A DNA stretch of 64,000 nt from Apostichopus japonicus (taxonomy: Eukaryota > Echinodermata > Holothuroidea > Aspidochirotida > Stichopodidae): positions 731,501 to 795,500 of the forward strand of contig NC_092571.1 in assembly GCF_037975245.1 (NCBI RefSeq). Direction: 5' to 3'. A model generated the notes under the pieces. The model did not search any database and had not been told where the DNA came from. It saw only the letters and a list, made by a program, of their open reading frames with translations. This document shows positions 51,417-64,000 of the stretch, piece after piece. How positions within the stretch are numbered: the first letter of the stretch is position 1; each line of letters starts with the position of its first letter. The position numbers were made by a program, and so were the translations under genes.

Positions 51417-52074
51417 CTTCACAAGAGTCCTTCGTCTTTGAAGATTGGTAACCAGGAGAACATCCGCAGCTTCCTGTCAGAGCTTGCCATCCTCCGCCAA
51501 ACTGGCAGTAGTAAATAAGAACATCGTCGCTGTTCAATGGTTCTGCATTATCAACACAGGTACCTTGTACATTTGTTAAATCCGACTGGGTACCTCCTTC
51601 AAAGGTTCTGTTGAAAATTGCATAGTTTACAATAGTCTCTGGACAAACCACAGAATATATACGAACTCTAGTGATGGACATACACGCTCCAGTGTCTACA
51701 AAAGCAACATAAAACCCCTTCTTTGTAAGAGGACCAAAGTGCTCCTCCCCGACATTTACAACCAAACTGGCATCTTGCTCCGGATCTTCGAACCTATCAT
51801 CCGCTGCGATTCTGGTTACTTTTTGATATGGTGGCGACTCCCATGTGAACGAAGCATCGTCACTATCAGCCTCAACATAATAGAGATCAAAGGTTTCCTT
51901 ACATAGCTGAGCAACTTGGGTTTCAGCACAGGCTGACATGGTGAAGCTGACCGTTACACGGATGGCATTGGCTCCACCACGCTCAATGAATGGTAACCTC
52001 AACCAATTGTCCATAGGGTTCGTAACTGAACATGTTCGATAACGTCTCTCATAGCTTGCACCTGTCTCTTGCCA
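51417..52074 (-). CDS. Eph receptor, ephrin-binding domain and start of Cys-rich region (exon 3 equivalent)
   Basis: This 658-bp exon encodes 219 residues plus one base. The acceptor is CCCTACACAG before the first Trp codon, and the donor is GTAGGA after G of a split codon (outgoing phase 1). Residues 1-144 complete the Eph ligand-binding domain: Y-R-T-C at 12-15, N-W-L-R at 23-26, C-K-E-T-F-D-L-Y-Y at 58-66, I-A-A-D at 89-92, G-P-L-T-K-K-G-F-Y at 114-122, and G-A-C at 129-131. By Eph structures, Cys15/Cys131 and Cys49/Cys58 should pair. Residues 144-219 start the Cys-rich region with C-P-E, C173, C190, C203, C205 and C218, stopping inside the EGF-like/ephrin-receptor module. N155-R-T is a potential N-glycosylation site. 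The 3' boundary (S-C-E then split Gly) coincides with the vertebrate EPH exon 3/4 boundary (from memory). There is no stop or frameshift. The protein should be a cell-surface tyrosine kinase that binds ephrins, but the kinase is not in view. EphA and EphB class cannot be separated here. Confidence 0.95.
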
Positions 52075-55000
52075 CTGTGTAGGGAACAAAGATCGGAGAA
52101 AAGTTATTTAATTTATGATTAATTACTGATGATGTTTCACATATATATTGTATGTCCCTTTACTTTCTGCATTGCAGATCTAGCTAGACATTTGAAGGGA
52201 CAAATGGGCAAACATTGATGAAGACTCCATGAATTGGAAGAAGTGATATTATTTCTCCCACTATGGACAGGGATGACCTTGTCCCCTTTATGCATCCCAA
52301 TGCCAATGTAACAATAGCTGTCATATGATGTCTCAGGGGTGTCATCTGAGTATGGTACCATTTAGTAACTTGGTTTATTGTATCTTCAATGATCGTCTCC
52401 ATCGGCACAACAATAGCCCAAAACGGTGAGAATGGAACAAATCCTACACACTATCTATCTTTCTCTGTCTTTCACATTCGTGATGTTTATACACAGACAG
52501 TGTGAATCCAATGAATGTTTAGTGTTATATCACGTTACATTTGTATGGCTAAGGTAAAGTACATCACAACTGTAATTCTTTTTGTTTCAATGAAAAGTGT
52601 GACATCGCTTCAATGCAGCCATTTGCTGTTTAAAGCAATACTAAAATCACATAGCACTTACAGTTCAGTAAGTTCATCATTACACACAAGTTTTATTCTG
52701 AGAGAATTGTTAAAATTATTGGAAATTGACAACTTTATTCCACAAAGCTAAAAATCAGCATTCATCAGCAGAGACAGCCAACATTCATTCAACATTACTG
52801 GTTTAATTTGATATATATAAAAAAAAATGGCAAATTCATCATATATACTATTACATTCAAAGTTCAAGAGTTTATATTTTCAAAACTTATTTAAAGAGAC
52901 CTCCTAAATTCATTAATATTCACACACAGACAACAAATATTTTCTTATTCAATCAAATAAATGTCACCATTTCATCAGAACTCCTTGAAAAAGTCATAGC
53001 TCTTATCTTTGATGTTTGAAGTTCTTCTAACACATTACACCCCGATTTTCTCTATTTATAAGCCTACCGATGTAAATCCTGATCAATCCTAAAATAAGAA
53101 AATTCTGACTGAATTGTATCTTTTACCCTTATTTTCGATATATAGGATTCTGGCTCTCAGTAGATTATATTTATTTGTTTTCAACAAAACCTGTCTTGAC
53201 AAACTCCAGGAGCCTTAAGCGCTTCTTTCTCTTTTAATCACCATCCTAAAGTGTCAATTTTCCCGTTTGTCACAAACCATCGATAAACATTTTATGCAAA
53301 ATGCTGCAAAGTGAAAAGGAAATGGATTTGAAAAAAAGTGAGTCACTGAGGGGAATAACCATTTAATGAAGGGTTTGATGAAAATGAAGAACTAATTGAG
53401 AACTATTCTGCTTTCGTTCATTGACACCGCTTCCTGTTGCTCCAATGCAACATGGGGGGTAGGGGGGCCTCACAAAATGAATATTCAACAAGGTACTCAA
53501 ATAACCAACAGCTGACTCAGAGTTCTACTTGTGATGAATTCTGCCCAAGAAAAGCTGTCAAGAGAGGACGACACAGTATCGTCTTGGCGATATAGCACTT
53601 GAGTATCCCGGGAGCTTCCATTCACCTAACACCTACGATCAAGTTACTTCAATGACTGACAGCCTGGTGCGAGGATCTCCAATTTAAATTTGTGTCACGA
53701 AAGAAAATTTTGCTTTCTCGCATAAGAGAATCTTTTATGTTTTGTCTTCCATCAGTTTCATATTCACACATTTGTTCAGTGCATGTGCAACCATTTACTT
53801 CATCATCACTTGAAACAGTAGTAACCTTAATTATATGCTATGACCTAAAGGCCAGGTGAAATTGCTCAACATGAACATTTCTTTAATAATGTACTAACCT
53901 TATTACAAACCATATTATCAACCAAATTACACTTTATTATTTCTAAAACTAATATAACAGCAATAACCTGCAAAAGATCAGTGAGTCTGTACATTTACTC
54001 ATAACATTGTAATCACATTAATTAGCATAAATGCATTTATTTACCCTTATCCTACAGTTTTAGAAACCCACAATTTCCACAAAGTATTAGACTGCAACTG
54101 AAACCTTAATCTCAGAGAAACTTTTGACCTCTGTACTTTCAAAAACAATTCTCACATCTCGTGTAAAAGCCATCCTGGGAGACGAAAGGAAATAGGATAT
54201 TATCAAAATTTTGAGTGTTTTCTTTATTACCTGAAATGAATGTTGACTAATGGATCAAATGAACTGGTTTAAAATTAATCCCGCTAATAAATGATAATTC
54301 TCTGAAGTCAGCATGAAAAACAGACCTAATTAATGTTTACTATAGTGTATAGTATGTTTGTACTTTGGTATTTAAGCAACATCTACCAAGTGTGACAGTG
54401 CTCACAGACATATACAGTAAAAATTAAACACACTAAACCAGTATATATATATATGGTGACTTTAAAATTTCTTGTCTCAGACTATTTTTTATTATTTTTT
54501 TACTCTACTACCACTACTTCCATCAGTGTTCGACTTCCCAGACACAAATAAAATACTAAGTTATTATTTTATTGTTTTTACCCCTTAGCCTGCCTCGCAG
54601 TTCACACATGTTGTCTTCTTTAGTTAACTATTGGCTTTAACTTATTATTTTGACCAGCTCAAACTAACTCTGTCAGCCATTCCCATAAACTAGCGACTGC
54701 ACTATGTACTGAGGGAACGTTAGTGTCATATGTAAATGTATTCATTTTGGGACACTTCATTGAGCCAATTTCCCATCCCTATTTAATGAAGCCTCACCGT
54801 AATGTCGACCTCGTTCCCATGATACGCTCTTCACGACAGCCCTTGGGGCAGCCAAATGCAAATATCTGAATTGACGATTAAAGCATACGCTTGGTGTATC
54901 TTCTATTGTGAAGCACAAGGTGTAACAATGTGCTTTCCTGAGGGGGTGTTCAGATGTGTCAATGTAAAATATCTATTCATTATCAATGCGTTGTAATACT

Positions 55001-58000
55001 AGAAAGTCTTACTTGTTAATGTAGCACACAGTGCATATATATATACATACACACACTGGCAAATTTTGTTTTAATAATCACTGGCTAATTCTTACATCAC
55101 TTGTAAAGTATTTGAGAAGGCGCAGATATGTCAATAGATTAGTTTTAATTTATAAGACAAGTTTAAATGTGATGTCTTATTTCACACCTTCCTTTGGATG
55201 TAAATATTTTACATGTCTGAATAGCTGAAAATTGTCTGTCCAAATTGGACATTAATGTGAATGATTTTACCCAGACTATGCCTATATATGCCTATGCCTA
55301 TATTGGTTAGTTTCTTTAGGAATCACTTTATAGAAATTTAAAACCAACTTTATTATTTGAATTTTGTAAGTTTTGAACCTCCCGATCTTTCATAGTTCTA
55401 CATGGCTTCTACAGCAGGCAGGCAGCGATTTTGACTAAACTAAAGCTTTTTGGGGTAGGAACAGTAATTGCTAAAGGGATAGAATATTCAAAGACATGGC
55501 ACACTATTGTTGGCATGTGTACAGATAGTATTAAAACCAGCCCAATAATCAAACAGCTCACCCCTGTAAAGAACAGATAACTTGGATATTTATCACTCTT
55601 AGAGGGTCTGCAAGGGTTCTTAGAAGAGCCCTATTGTGTGGTCTTGCCAACTACTGTTCAGTCACTACCAACCAAATGGTTGACAGGAGCTGAGAAGCAG
55701 CCAAAGAAGAATGGACAATTACAACAGGATGAATAATAGATCTAGAGTGCTGTGCAAATCACTGGCCCAGTTACTCTAACACTATTAAAGTAAAAGTCTT
55801 TTTAAATAGGGAGATTAAAAGAACAAAATACCACAAGTCTAGGCAGTTGCAATGAGCTGTAACTGACTGGGACTTACATGGTGATTCCTCTTGTTATCCA
55901 CAAAAGAGCCGAATAAAATAGTGATAGAAAAACACTTTTGAGAATAATCAGAGCAAGAAGTAACAGGCGGTTTTTCAATGATGGTTATTAAGCCTCTTTG
56001 TCCTTGCATGTGAGGGGCTTCCTCTTCAGGTGTTTCAAATTCTTTGGAGTTTTGCAGACTCAGGAAGCTGTTAAAGTGCAGAGGATAAAGACCTATGGAA
56101 TAAACTTCTCAAACCATAACAGAACATGAAGGGGAGGATTACCAGAACAGTTGTTGCTTTGAATGGAATGGATTACATAAGACATGGGAAAACTTGTACC
56201 AATTATTAGCAAACAGTGGCACCTGGTGAAAGATTTCATCCAGCTTGGAGAACCAACTATGCTGCCTTTTATTTAAGCTGGAGGAGTGACTTGCAGGACC
56301 AAGCAGCATAACAACTTAAAGGGTTTCTTTGAAATAATGTTTTACTCCTATTCTTTTATTCTACTCTTGTAAACTATATCATTGACCAGCAACTTACACA
56401 AGGAACTGTACATGATAATAAGAAGGCTGGGAACTTGCATGGGATGTGAAAACTACCTAGAAAGATACTAATGTTACTCATAGCTGATGATTAGAAGACT
56501 GTTAGTTGCAATGGCCAAGTCCAATAATGCTTCAGACATAAGCCTATACAGTATGGACAGTAGTAGTACTTCATACATCTAGGGAACATCAATACCAATC
56601 TACCATTTATGCCATCCTTTCATATTCTTATGAAACCCAACCCACGGCAGTAGAACAACTTATGATCTTTGACCCTTGAAATCTCTTTGGGCACACTCCA
56701 TTACTCCCCAATTCATAATTTTCATGGTCTGAAGCCATGACTGACAATTTATATAAAGCAGAACTGATAAAATAAAAGCCACAGAACTCTGTGCCATGCA
56801 GACAGTTGCTTTCAAACATTTAATTTGATGAACAGACTGGATAGACCATTACTTCAGATATTAAGTCATTAATCAAAGCTTTGTTGTACTTTAATGCACC
56901 ATTGATGAAGGGTTACATTCTCAGAGTATAAACATTGAAAGCAACATGGGTAGATGAAGCTAGCTACTTCCATCAATCGGTGATAAAAGGCTCAATTGCA
57001 GCAGTCCTTTAGAAACAACCAGGTATCAGCCATTCTATAGGAACAATTTATATATTCATAGGTTTGTATAGGCTTCTAGATACATAATCAATTCCAATCT
57101 CAACAAAGTATTTATGCAAATTAGCATATTTGGTCAGTAGTTTACAATAGTTTGAACATGAACCTAGTGAACATCCTCTCATAACTAAGCTGTGGGTTAT
57201 TCAACATGAGGGGGTGGGAGGAAGGGAGGGTTTCTTTTCAACAGATCACCTTGACCTTGTAGATAGGACCACATTGGGAGATAGATATTTGTAAATGTTA
57301 CCAATACTTTCATCAATATTTAATACAATTCACATAATTATCACCATTTGACAATTTTTTGAATTGATGCCTTAGGATTAATAGTATGGATCTTTGAGGA
57401 TGTTAAACCTGCAATGTTGATGACTGTTACTGCCTTCTTGTCAGACAGGTTGGATTCTGAAGAACAAGATGAATATCTACAGTTAGATACAGCATGGTTT
57501 AATACTGCCATCCACAATATCTATTAACCCCTTCACCTACACCATTGTATAAAGCAATTTGCATAGCCTTCAGCATTGCAAGGAATCTGTTAATTGTAAC
57601 ATGGACCAACATCAGTATTACCATGCATGCACTAAACCTGACAACACATCAAAGGCTCATTCTCATTATTAATGTATTATCTTTGCTTGCTATAACTGTC
57701 AGCATTTGTTTACAAAGTTCTGTATTCCACCGTGTACTTACTGCATCAAAACTACCAGCATATTTAGCCTGAAATGGCTCTCTCCAGCAACCGCCAAGCA
57801 TATTCACAGACTATATTCATATTTACACAACACTGAACTTGTATGCTCACTTCAACACTACATCATTATCCTATCAATCTTCAACCAGATTTAACCAAAA
57901 ACATCTTCAACAGAGTACGTTGTTTATGCTATACTTCAATCATTAGGAATCAAACATTCATTAATGCAATGACTAGATGGATTTCACTTTGAGCAATCTT

Positions 58001-58658
58001 TTACTTTTCTTGCTTCTGTAATAGATCCCTGACTACACAACACCAGTAAGTGCTCGGTAATTGCAATGACTCTACGGTACACTTTGACATTAACAAGAAC
58101 ATTCAGTTTCACTAAATTACGAGATGGAAATGATGAGCTAAGAAAAGATTGCAAATCAACTGTCAAAGTTTATTGACACTGTTCTGTCAAAATATTCCAG
58201 TGCTAGCATCTGTAAGAGAATGACGAACAATAGCCTAACAGGCACTATGGGTTTTTGCTTTGGGGAATATATTAGTGTTGTTATCACCCAATATCATTAC
58301 ATTTATGCCCACATGTACCAGCTACTAACCAACAAAGTCTTCCAAGTTTAGATACAATCTGATTTAAGGTGGTGGAGTGACTGCAATTTTTGAAAAAAAT
58401 TGGGTAGTCCTATTAACTTTTGTGCCTAATGGTCCCAAATATATTCGGCCCATGGCTCAAAAATATATTTGCCCCCCCAAACATTTAAACCCAATAAAGG
58501 GGGCCTAAATAATAACATAGTGAAACATGTAAAGTGTAATATCTGTGAACACATAGAGAAACAAGTAATGGTATCATATCTGTAGCATAGAGAAGCAAAT
58601 TGTTAGTGTTACAGCTATCGGATCTTTCTCCAGAGTATTCCACATTCATGGTATAGAG

Positions 58659-58675
58659 CCCCCCCCCCCCCCCCC
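58659..58675 (+). repeat. Poly-C run (17 C)
   Basis: This is a homopolymer within the Eph intron. The Gly-rich minus-strand frame over it is a by-product. Confidence 0.9.
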
Positions 58676-61600
58676 AGCCTATATCCCTGAGATAATAGAA
58701 CTGGCATTTGAATCCAAACAAATATGACCTTTAGTGACCTTTACTGATAAGAACTTCATAAATCAGTATTTCTTTGCAAGAGTCACTGGGAATGATGATA
58801 TGTGGAAGAAGGAACTTTCAAGCTCTTGTGGGGTGTGTGTCTACCTCAATTGTTATTCATCAACAAGTGTACAGTTTGTTGGTTTAATAAAATTAAGAAA
58901 CAATTAACTGTAGTGAAATGTACATGAAATCCTTATCATTCTGAATTCTAATGTTCACCTTAAGTAGTTAATATAAAGTACAAAGAGACATAAGACAATC
59001 AGAACTGGGCACTTACCAGCAACTCTTCTGTATTGAAGTACAGTACATACCCTTTATCCATTCTACTGTACTAAATGATCGGATATTAATATGATTAATT
59101 TCAGAAGTCCTAAACCAATTAGTTCTGACTATTAGTCACAAATACTTCAAAATCCCCTTAAATGTATTATTGAAATGAATAATTCTTAACCAGTAATTGC
59201 AGTACTAAGGCATAATAAGAATTGCCTGTAAACATTCAAGAATAACATCACCTGCATAATATGACTGTGCTATCACAGTCTCAGGGTGACTCACAACTTA
59301 AATCCCTTCCAGTACTGGTCCATTCTGTTATTGCTCACCTGTAAGAGCCTGTATAAACTATAAAGGTAACTTATAATACTAGTACTCCATATTCACCTGT
59401 CATTTCTTGCCCAAAGAATCTTGCACTAATTTCTACACAAAACTAGATCTTTTTTCAATAGTTTGTTCTGATTATTTCAGCTGTGTTTATCCTTTGAGAG
59501 GCACACTTTTAACCCAGAAATGTCTCATCACTAATCATAAAGATGTGGGGCCGGAAGGGAAAGGCTGGGCCTTCAGCCAAATGTTGGTTCAATATATTAA
59601 TGTCATTTTAATTCACTTGCTGCAGCGTTCTTAGTCTAATTTGCCAATTTAGGCAGAGGTTATAATGAGCACAACATTTCTCCTGGTCATCAGAACTTCT
59701 TGAGAGAATTTAGAGGGTAAATTAACCACTGGAATTATAAAGAATCATTTGCTACTTAGTACTTACTGAAACCAGGTTATGCTGTTAGCTATATAGTACA
59801 GGTATCATGTATGCATGCTTTAAGAATATAGCTAAATGTGAGGAGATTAATAAGAGACTATTATGTAAATCTAAAAGATTCACATAGAAATTGCCAAATG
59901 AGAGAAAACAATAGGTGTTGTTTTATAGCTTGGGTTGTTAGGAACCAATGAAATCAGTAGGTCTGTTATCATGAATGTTCACACCGATCAGGGGATGAGG
60001 CACAAATCTGTTACTTTACTTACAAGAGAAATTAATTTTCATGACAACCAAGACACCCCCGCCCCCCCCCCCACAGTTGATATCTGTGCCCATAATGGAA
60101 TGGTGAACATTGAGCAGATTGATACACTGGTGGGTATAACCCTTTATTCTGTCTAGAAGAAAATCCTCTCGTTTAAGTTTCCTTGATTTTGCCTTAAAAT
60201 CCACATAATGAACAACTGACCAGTGGCACTGATGTTACATTAAAATACTAGAGTTAACGTAATAGTTAGGATAAGATAATACACATCTGTTCTGAGTTTC
60301 AGCCACTTGCCTCACTATTAATATCATTACAAATGACAAAAGGAGAAGGATAATGGAAGGCCACTTCTAGCCGGACCAGCACAGCTTTTTACTGAACAGT
60401 TAATTTGAAACCAATTGCAAGTATCACAACATGTACTTTCGGGAGAAGAGTATTAAATCCTGAATTTTCAACCAAAAGGTGAGAATACCTTTGACCTTTG
60501 TAGGTGTGCTGGTGGCACAAAGGATCTGGCTTTAATGGACAGAGTGCTCAGTCACTCAATATCAACAATTTCAGGTATAATTATACTATATTTATATATC
60601 AAAATTTTTTTATGAAAATTAACAATTGAAACTTACAATTGAAAATAACTATCATAACTTAAAGCAAGGACAACTATGCTATCCTAAAAGGAAAGCGATG
60701 ACACTGAAACTTCAATTTGTAGCAACATTTGGTACTGTGTTTCACACCCTCACCGTATCCTTCACACCCACATGTCTCCAAAAGTGAAAAGTATTTGGGC
60801 CAAACTGGGGAAAGATATATTACAATATTTTACAAACTTGTTTCCAAAATAGGAAAGTGGTCTCTGTCTGAGAAGGAAAGGTGCCACTTTAGTTGTAAGT
60901 CGACTGTTAAAGACCCCTTGTACCAAACTTCTGGGTTAAAGAAACACACAACTACTTCAGTTTCACACCATATGGGTCTAAAAATGACAATTGAAATTTT
61001 ACCACTAGCACCAATTCATGTCTCTTGAAATGATTGTGAAAATAGACTGATAAGCTGCTCTCTTGAAAAAAAAACCCTATGTGGTCCTATTTAGGGAAAC
61101 TGTGCAATCACAATAACTCCATAGCTATGGCAGCCACCATGTCTGAATAAGGACATGATAATAATAGGAAAATAAGCTGAGCAATATATGCTGCTACTGT
61201 CTACTTCAGAGTTGTCAGGGTAATAAAACTTGTCCCTCCTTAATCTAATAGATCACACAAAATACTAAGAATAAATGTACAGTATCTAACAGACTACCAG
61301 TATATATTAAAACTTGAAATATGTACTTTAACAGAAATTTGAGTTAATGTGTTACGTTATAACTGTGTACACAACAACAACAAATGATGGCAACATAATC
61401 CATAGTTTAAAGTTAATTTAGATATATCTGAACTCATGGTACTAAGAATGATACTTAAAGAACACAAGAATGAATATAACAGAAGAAATATTTAAAGTCC
61501 TCTTACAGCCTGAAGGAGCCTTCTTTATATACAGAATACTTTCAAACTCTGTACATTACAATGTCAGCAAACTAAAGACATCAAAACAAAGGAACTAACT

Positions 61601-62465
61601 CATTAGTCTGTGAAATAGTCTACTCAGAAAACTAGCTATAAAGAAAACAGCAAAATTGATATATTTTCTTAACAGAGAAGGCATACCAGAAGGCTTGTTG
61701 AATTCTAGATCAACTATTAATAGCAGAAGTTTACAGAGAGGTTTATATATAATGTACTCTACTGTATATTCTGTACCAGGTCTACCCATAAAATATTAAT
61801 TTTTGTTCTGCCTCCATGATTCTATGACAACTTCATATAAATAATGAAGTTGCGGCTCTTATTCAAGTTACATGAACACACAACTTTCACAGCATCCACG
61901 AAGACAACAAGCCATACATATTACATTTTTAATTACTTTCTAACAATCATTGCAAAGAGGCAAATCTTGAGTTTACTGAGAATTAAAAGGGTTCATCATT
62001 GCTATCATAAATTTGTGAAACATCTTACACAGTAAGCTGAAATTCAAACTTTCTCTAACCCACTTGCCGAGAGAAACGCAATTCTTCCACACCATGTACA
62101 GCAGAACTAACACACTTTGCACACCAAGATTTGCACTACACAAAAGCTAGTGGAAGATGCTAAAATTATAAAGCTTGATACAACAGCTTATTTTTTGCAG
62201 AAGAGAAAGACTCTGTATCAGATTTGTTCAGGTGAAGTAAAATGTCATTAAGCTTGATCACTTGATGGATTGAGCATATTAAAATGTAATTTAGCAGAAC
62301 CTTCATTTGATAGCTGCCATGTTGCCGTAGTTATAAATTTTGTCACACGATGTACTAGTGTTCACGTCTGTGTGCAATTTAGACAATGACATGGTCAGCA
62401 TAGAAATTTCAACATTACTGATGAGCATAAACTAAATGAAGTTGTAAGCTCTGGGAAAAGGAGCT

Positions 62466-62513
62466 TAGGTAGATGGAGAGTGCATATGTAATTTGGAGAC
62501 AGGTAAGAGAGGA
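62466..62513 (+). repeat. Dispersed repeat family, copy C
   Basis: It shares GGTAGA, GGAGAGTGC, TATG and GGAGACAGGTAAGAGAGGA with copy A. It lies about 240 bp past the donor of the 83-bp Eph exon, antisense to the gene. Confidence 0.6.
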
Positions 62514-62755
62514 GAAAAGTTAATTACTTCTTGTGAATATGTAAATTCTGTTCAGGTTGTCAAACAATTTCTGACATTCCATCAACAAATTGTAACTTGA
62601 AAACAGACTACACAATGTCACAGAAATAAATATGTAGATGAGTTATTCTCTCTTCGTTCCAAGGTTTTTCTTCTTAGTATCACGAGGAACATGTACACAA
62701 TAACAGCAACTACACCAGAAAATGAAAGTACTATAAATGTATAGTAACAGCTTAC

Positions 62756-62838
62756 CCCAATACCAGTCAGGTCTTCTGTTTGCTGAGGGAAAACGGTCCA
62801 GCCAAGGTTAGCAAAGTTATTGCTATCAAAGAGTGTCA
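62756..62838 (-). CDS. Eph receptor, exon with start of ephrin-binding domain (exon 2 equivalent)
   Basis: This 83-bp internal exon encodes the start of the Eph ligand-binding jelly-roll, with the family signature V-T-L-F-D-S followed by L-G-W. On the minus strand it is preceded by a pyrimidine-rich acceptor ending TTTACAG and followed by a GTAAG donor. It begins with the last two bases of a Val codon (incoming phase 1) and ends on a codon boundary (phase 0) after T-G-I-G. The next exon begins in phase 0 with W-Q-E, matching the W-E-E that follows this junction in vertebrate Eph receptors (from memory). Reading past the donor gives a hydrophobic intronic tail that is not part of the protein. 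Extracellular, receptor N-terminus. A preceding exon with the signal peptide is required but was not found up to position 64000. Confidence 0.88.
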
Positions 62839-64000
62839 CTGTAAAGAGAAGTAAAAGAGAGAACAATGGTTAAACCTCTCTGAAATGAAGTAATTGGTAC
62901 ACAACGATGCAAATGTATGGATGAGCAGGTAAGAGAGGACTGATATCCTTTCACATATTTCAATTAACATAAGAATGTTACATTACAGATCTTATTGCTA
63001 CTCATGCAATATTGTTCATCAAATATAATAACATGAATAAACATGTCTGGGGCCAAATCAGATTTCCTTTTCAATTTCGTTGGCATTCCCATTGAAGTCA
63101 GCATGTAAGCACTAAGGAACAGTCAAGTGGACCTGTGACATTGACACCTTTCTCTCAGCAGAAGGGTCTATGAAGCAACTCAGTGGGTAACAATACAATA
63201 TCCTCAATAAAATGGAATATCCTGTAAAAAAATCATCAATTTTTTCAGAGGTGTTACTTGCCACAGTGAGTCACTGTTAGTGATACACTATGTTCCATTA
63301 CACAGGCATGAAAATCACACCTCATCCTAGAACACTGCCAAGTATACAAAGTTTGTATCACATGGATGTGACATTTTAGATTCTATCCTTGCAGGCAAGA
63401 ATACCCTGCTGAAAACTTGCCCGTTATCTTCTTTAATGCTTCACTTTATCATTAAGGGTCTGTCATTGCTCAGATGTTTTACCTGTCAAATAAAATCTTC
63501 TGTGGATTGGCAAGTACAGTAAAACACTAGTGCTAGTGGATCACATAAATACTGCTGTATGCATATACAGGTGCTGCACAATAGCAAATAAAACACTAGC
63601 GGTGGACACAACTGCTATCTGCAATCTGCAAATAACCTACAATAGCAGTCCAGTCCAGCACTGTAAGCGATCTCTTTACTATGAATTATTCATTAAGTTA
63701 CTCCTTCGTGGCCAATCTTTGCACATAAACTTTATGGTCAATTTCCTTGTAACTTCAGACAAATTTGAAACATTATCCCATGCCTCCAATTGCCTTTGAA
63801 CATACTTTTATGAATATATGAAATATTGTTCACAATTTGCCAATATTGAAACATCTTATTTCTCAATTACTGTCCAAAAAGTCTAACAAAGCCAATGGAC
63901 GATTTGTCAAACTGCCTAACAAACTTGGATTCCTTCCAATTTCAAACCAAATCTCAAAGGTATAAATGGAAAACTATACATCCTCGAAATATATATCTTA
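62839..64000 (-). other. Sequence upstream of the first visible Eph exon
   Basis: By phase this is the upstream intron, which must enter the 62756-62838 exon in phase 1. It holds one copy of the dispersed GAGACAGG-type repeat (62896-62939). A strong donor-like site lies on the minus strand near 63483-63487 (GACAG then GTAAAAC). The frame ending there in the right phase has a stop close upstream and no Met, so I do not call it the signal-peptide exon. No promoter was identified. Confidence 0.5.
62896..62939 (+). repeat. Dispersed repeat family, copy D
   Basis: It shares GGTACA, GATGC, TATGG and GAGCAGGTAAGAGAGGA with copy C. It lies about 58 bp upstream of the acceptor of the 83-bp Eph exon, so copies C and D bracket that exon. 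Confidence 0.5.

Larger units (their letters stand above)
52075..62755 (-). other. Intron between the two Eph exons (10.7 kb)
   Basis: The intron is bounded by the GTAAG donor after 62756 and the CAG acceptor before 52074, both phase 0. It is AT-rich and has few repeats compared with the region below 51 kb. I see a run of 17 C at 58659-58675, a C-run near 60058, a short tandem TATGCC/TATA patch near 55275 and AT microsatellite near 54441. No exon, RNA gene or transposon open frame was recognised. The frame at 52137-52361 directly upstream of the second exon does not resemble Eph and has no matching splice sites. Confidence 0.8.

Noticed and set aside
52137-52408. Two overlapping frames just upstream of the large Eph exon
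   Set aside because: Neither has Eph similarity or matching splice signals, and the phase-0 joining of the two recognised exons leaves no place for them.
54856-54863. Octamer ATGCAAAT (also near 11528 and 62903)
   Set aside because: A few copies of this 8-mer are expected by chance in 64 kb of AT-rich DNA on two strands.
62618-62866. 82-residue membrane protein read straight through the small Eph exon
   Set aside because: The hydrophobic C-terminal part is intron read-through past a GTAAG donor. Only the middle 83 bp matches Eph.
63450-63560. Candidate signal-peptide exon ending at a GACAG/GTAAAA donor on the minus strand
   Set aside because: In the phase required by the next exon there is an upstream stop and no Met.

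Overview
The window is eukaryotic, AT-rich, and almost entirely non-coding. The only gene I can support strongly is part of an Eph receptor tyrosine kinase on the minus strand. That makes the source a metazoan. The long repeat-laden introns and an Eph sequence that does not read as a vertebrate paralogue suggest an invertebrate, but I cannot name a phylum from this sequence alone.

Eph gene: two coding exons are visible, with matching splice sites and reading phases. A short exon at 62756-62838 carries the first strand of the ephrin-binding domain. A 658-bp exon at 51417-52074 carries the rest of that domain plus the start of the Cys-rich region. They are separated by a 10.7-kb intron. The signal-peptide exon should lie above position 62838 and was not found; it is probably beyond the window. 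The remaining exons (rest of the Cys-rich/EGF region, fibronectin III, transmembrane, kinase, SAM) should lie below 51417. I found none, so the lower 51 kb is either one very large intron, or it contains short exons that I missed, or part of it is not in the gene.

The lower 51 kb (1-51416) is notable for its density of minisatellites. There are tandem arrays with units of 15 bp (2.9 kb), 48 bp (7.2 kb), about 66-71 bp (15 kb), 29 bp (20.2 kb), 29 bp (28.4 kb), 27 bp (31.8-33.1 kb), about 65 bp (37.8 kb) and about 43 bp (50.9 kb). There is also an 816-bp direct tandem duplication at 43.8-45.5 kb and several purine- or C-rich tracts. Arrays with units divisible by three (15, 48, 27 bp) produce long open frames that are by-products of the repeat period.

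Mobile DNA: a non-autonomous DNA transposon of about 0.8 kb at 8104-8917 has perfect 15-bp terminal inverted repeats, TTAA flanks and an internal tandem duplication. A foldback element sits at 40157-40345. A 115-bp retroposon-like insertion at 29836-29950 is bounded by near-identical 15-bp direct repeats. Its 3' part belongs to a small dispersed family with five recognisable members, all on the plus strand (antisense to Eph), each containing a sequence resembling a 5' splice site.

No tRNA, rRNA, CRISPR or bacterial-type features were seen. Most short open frames look like chance frames and are omitted.
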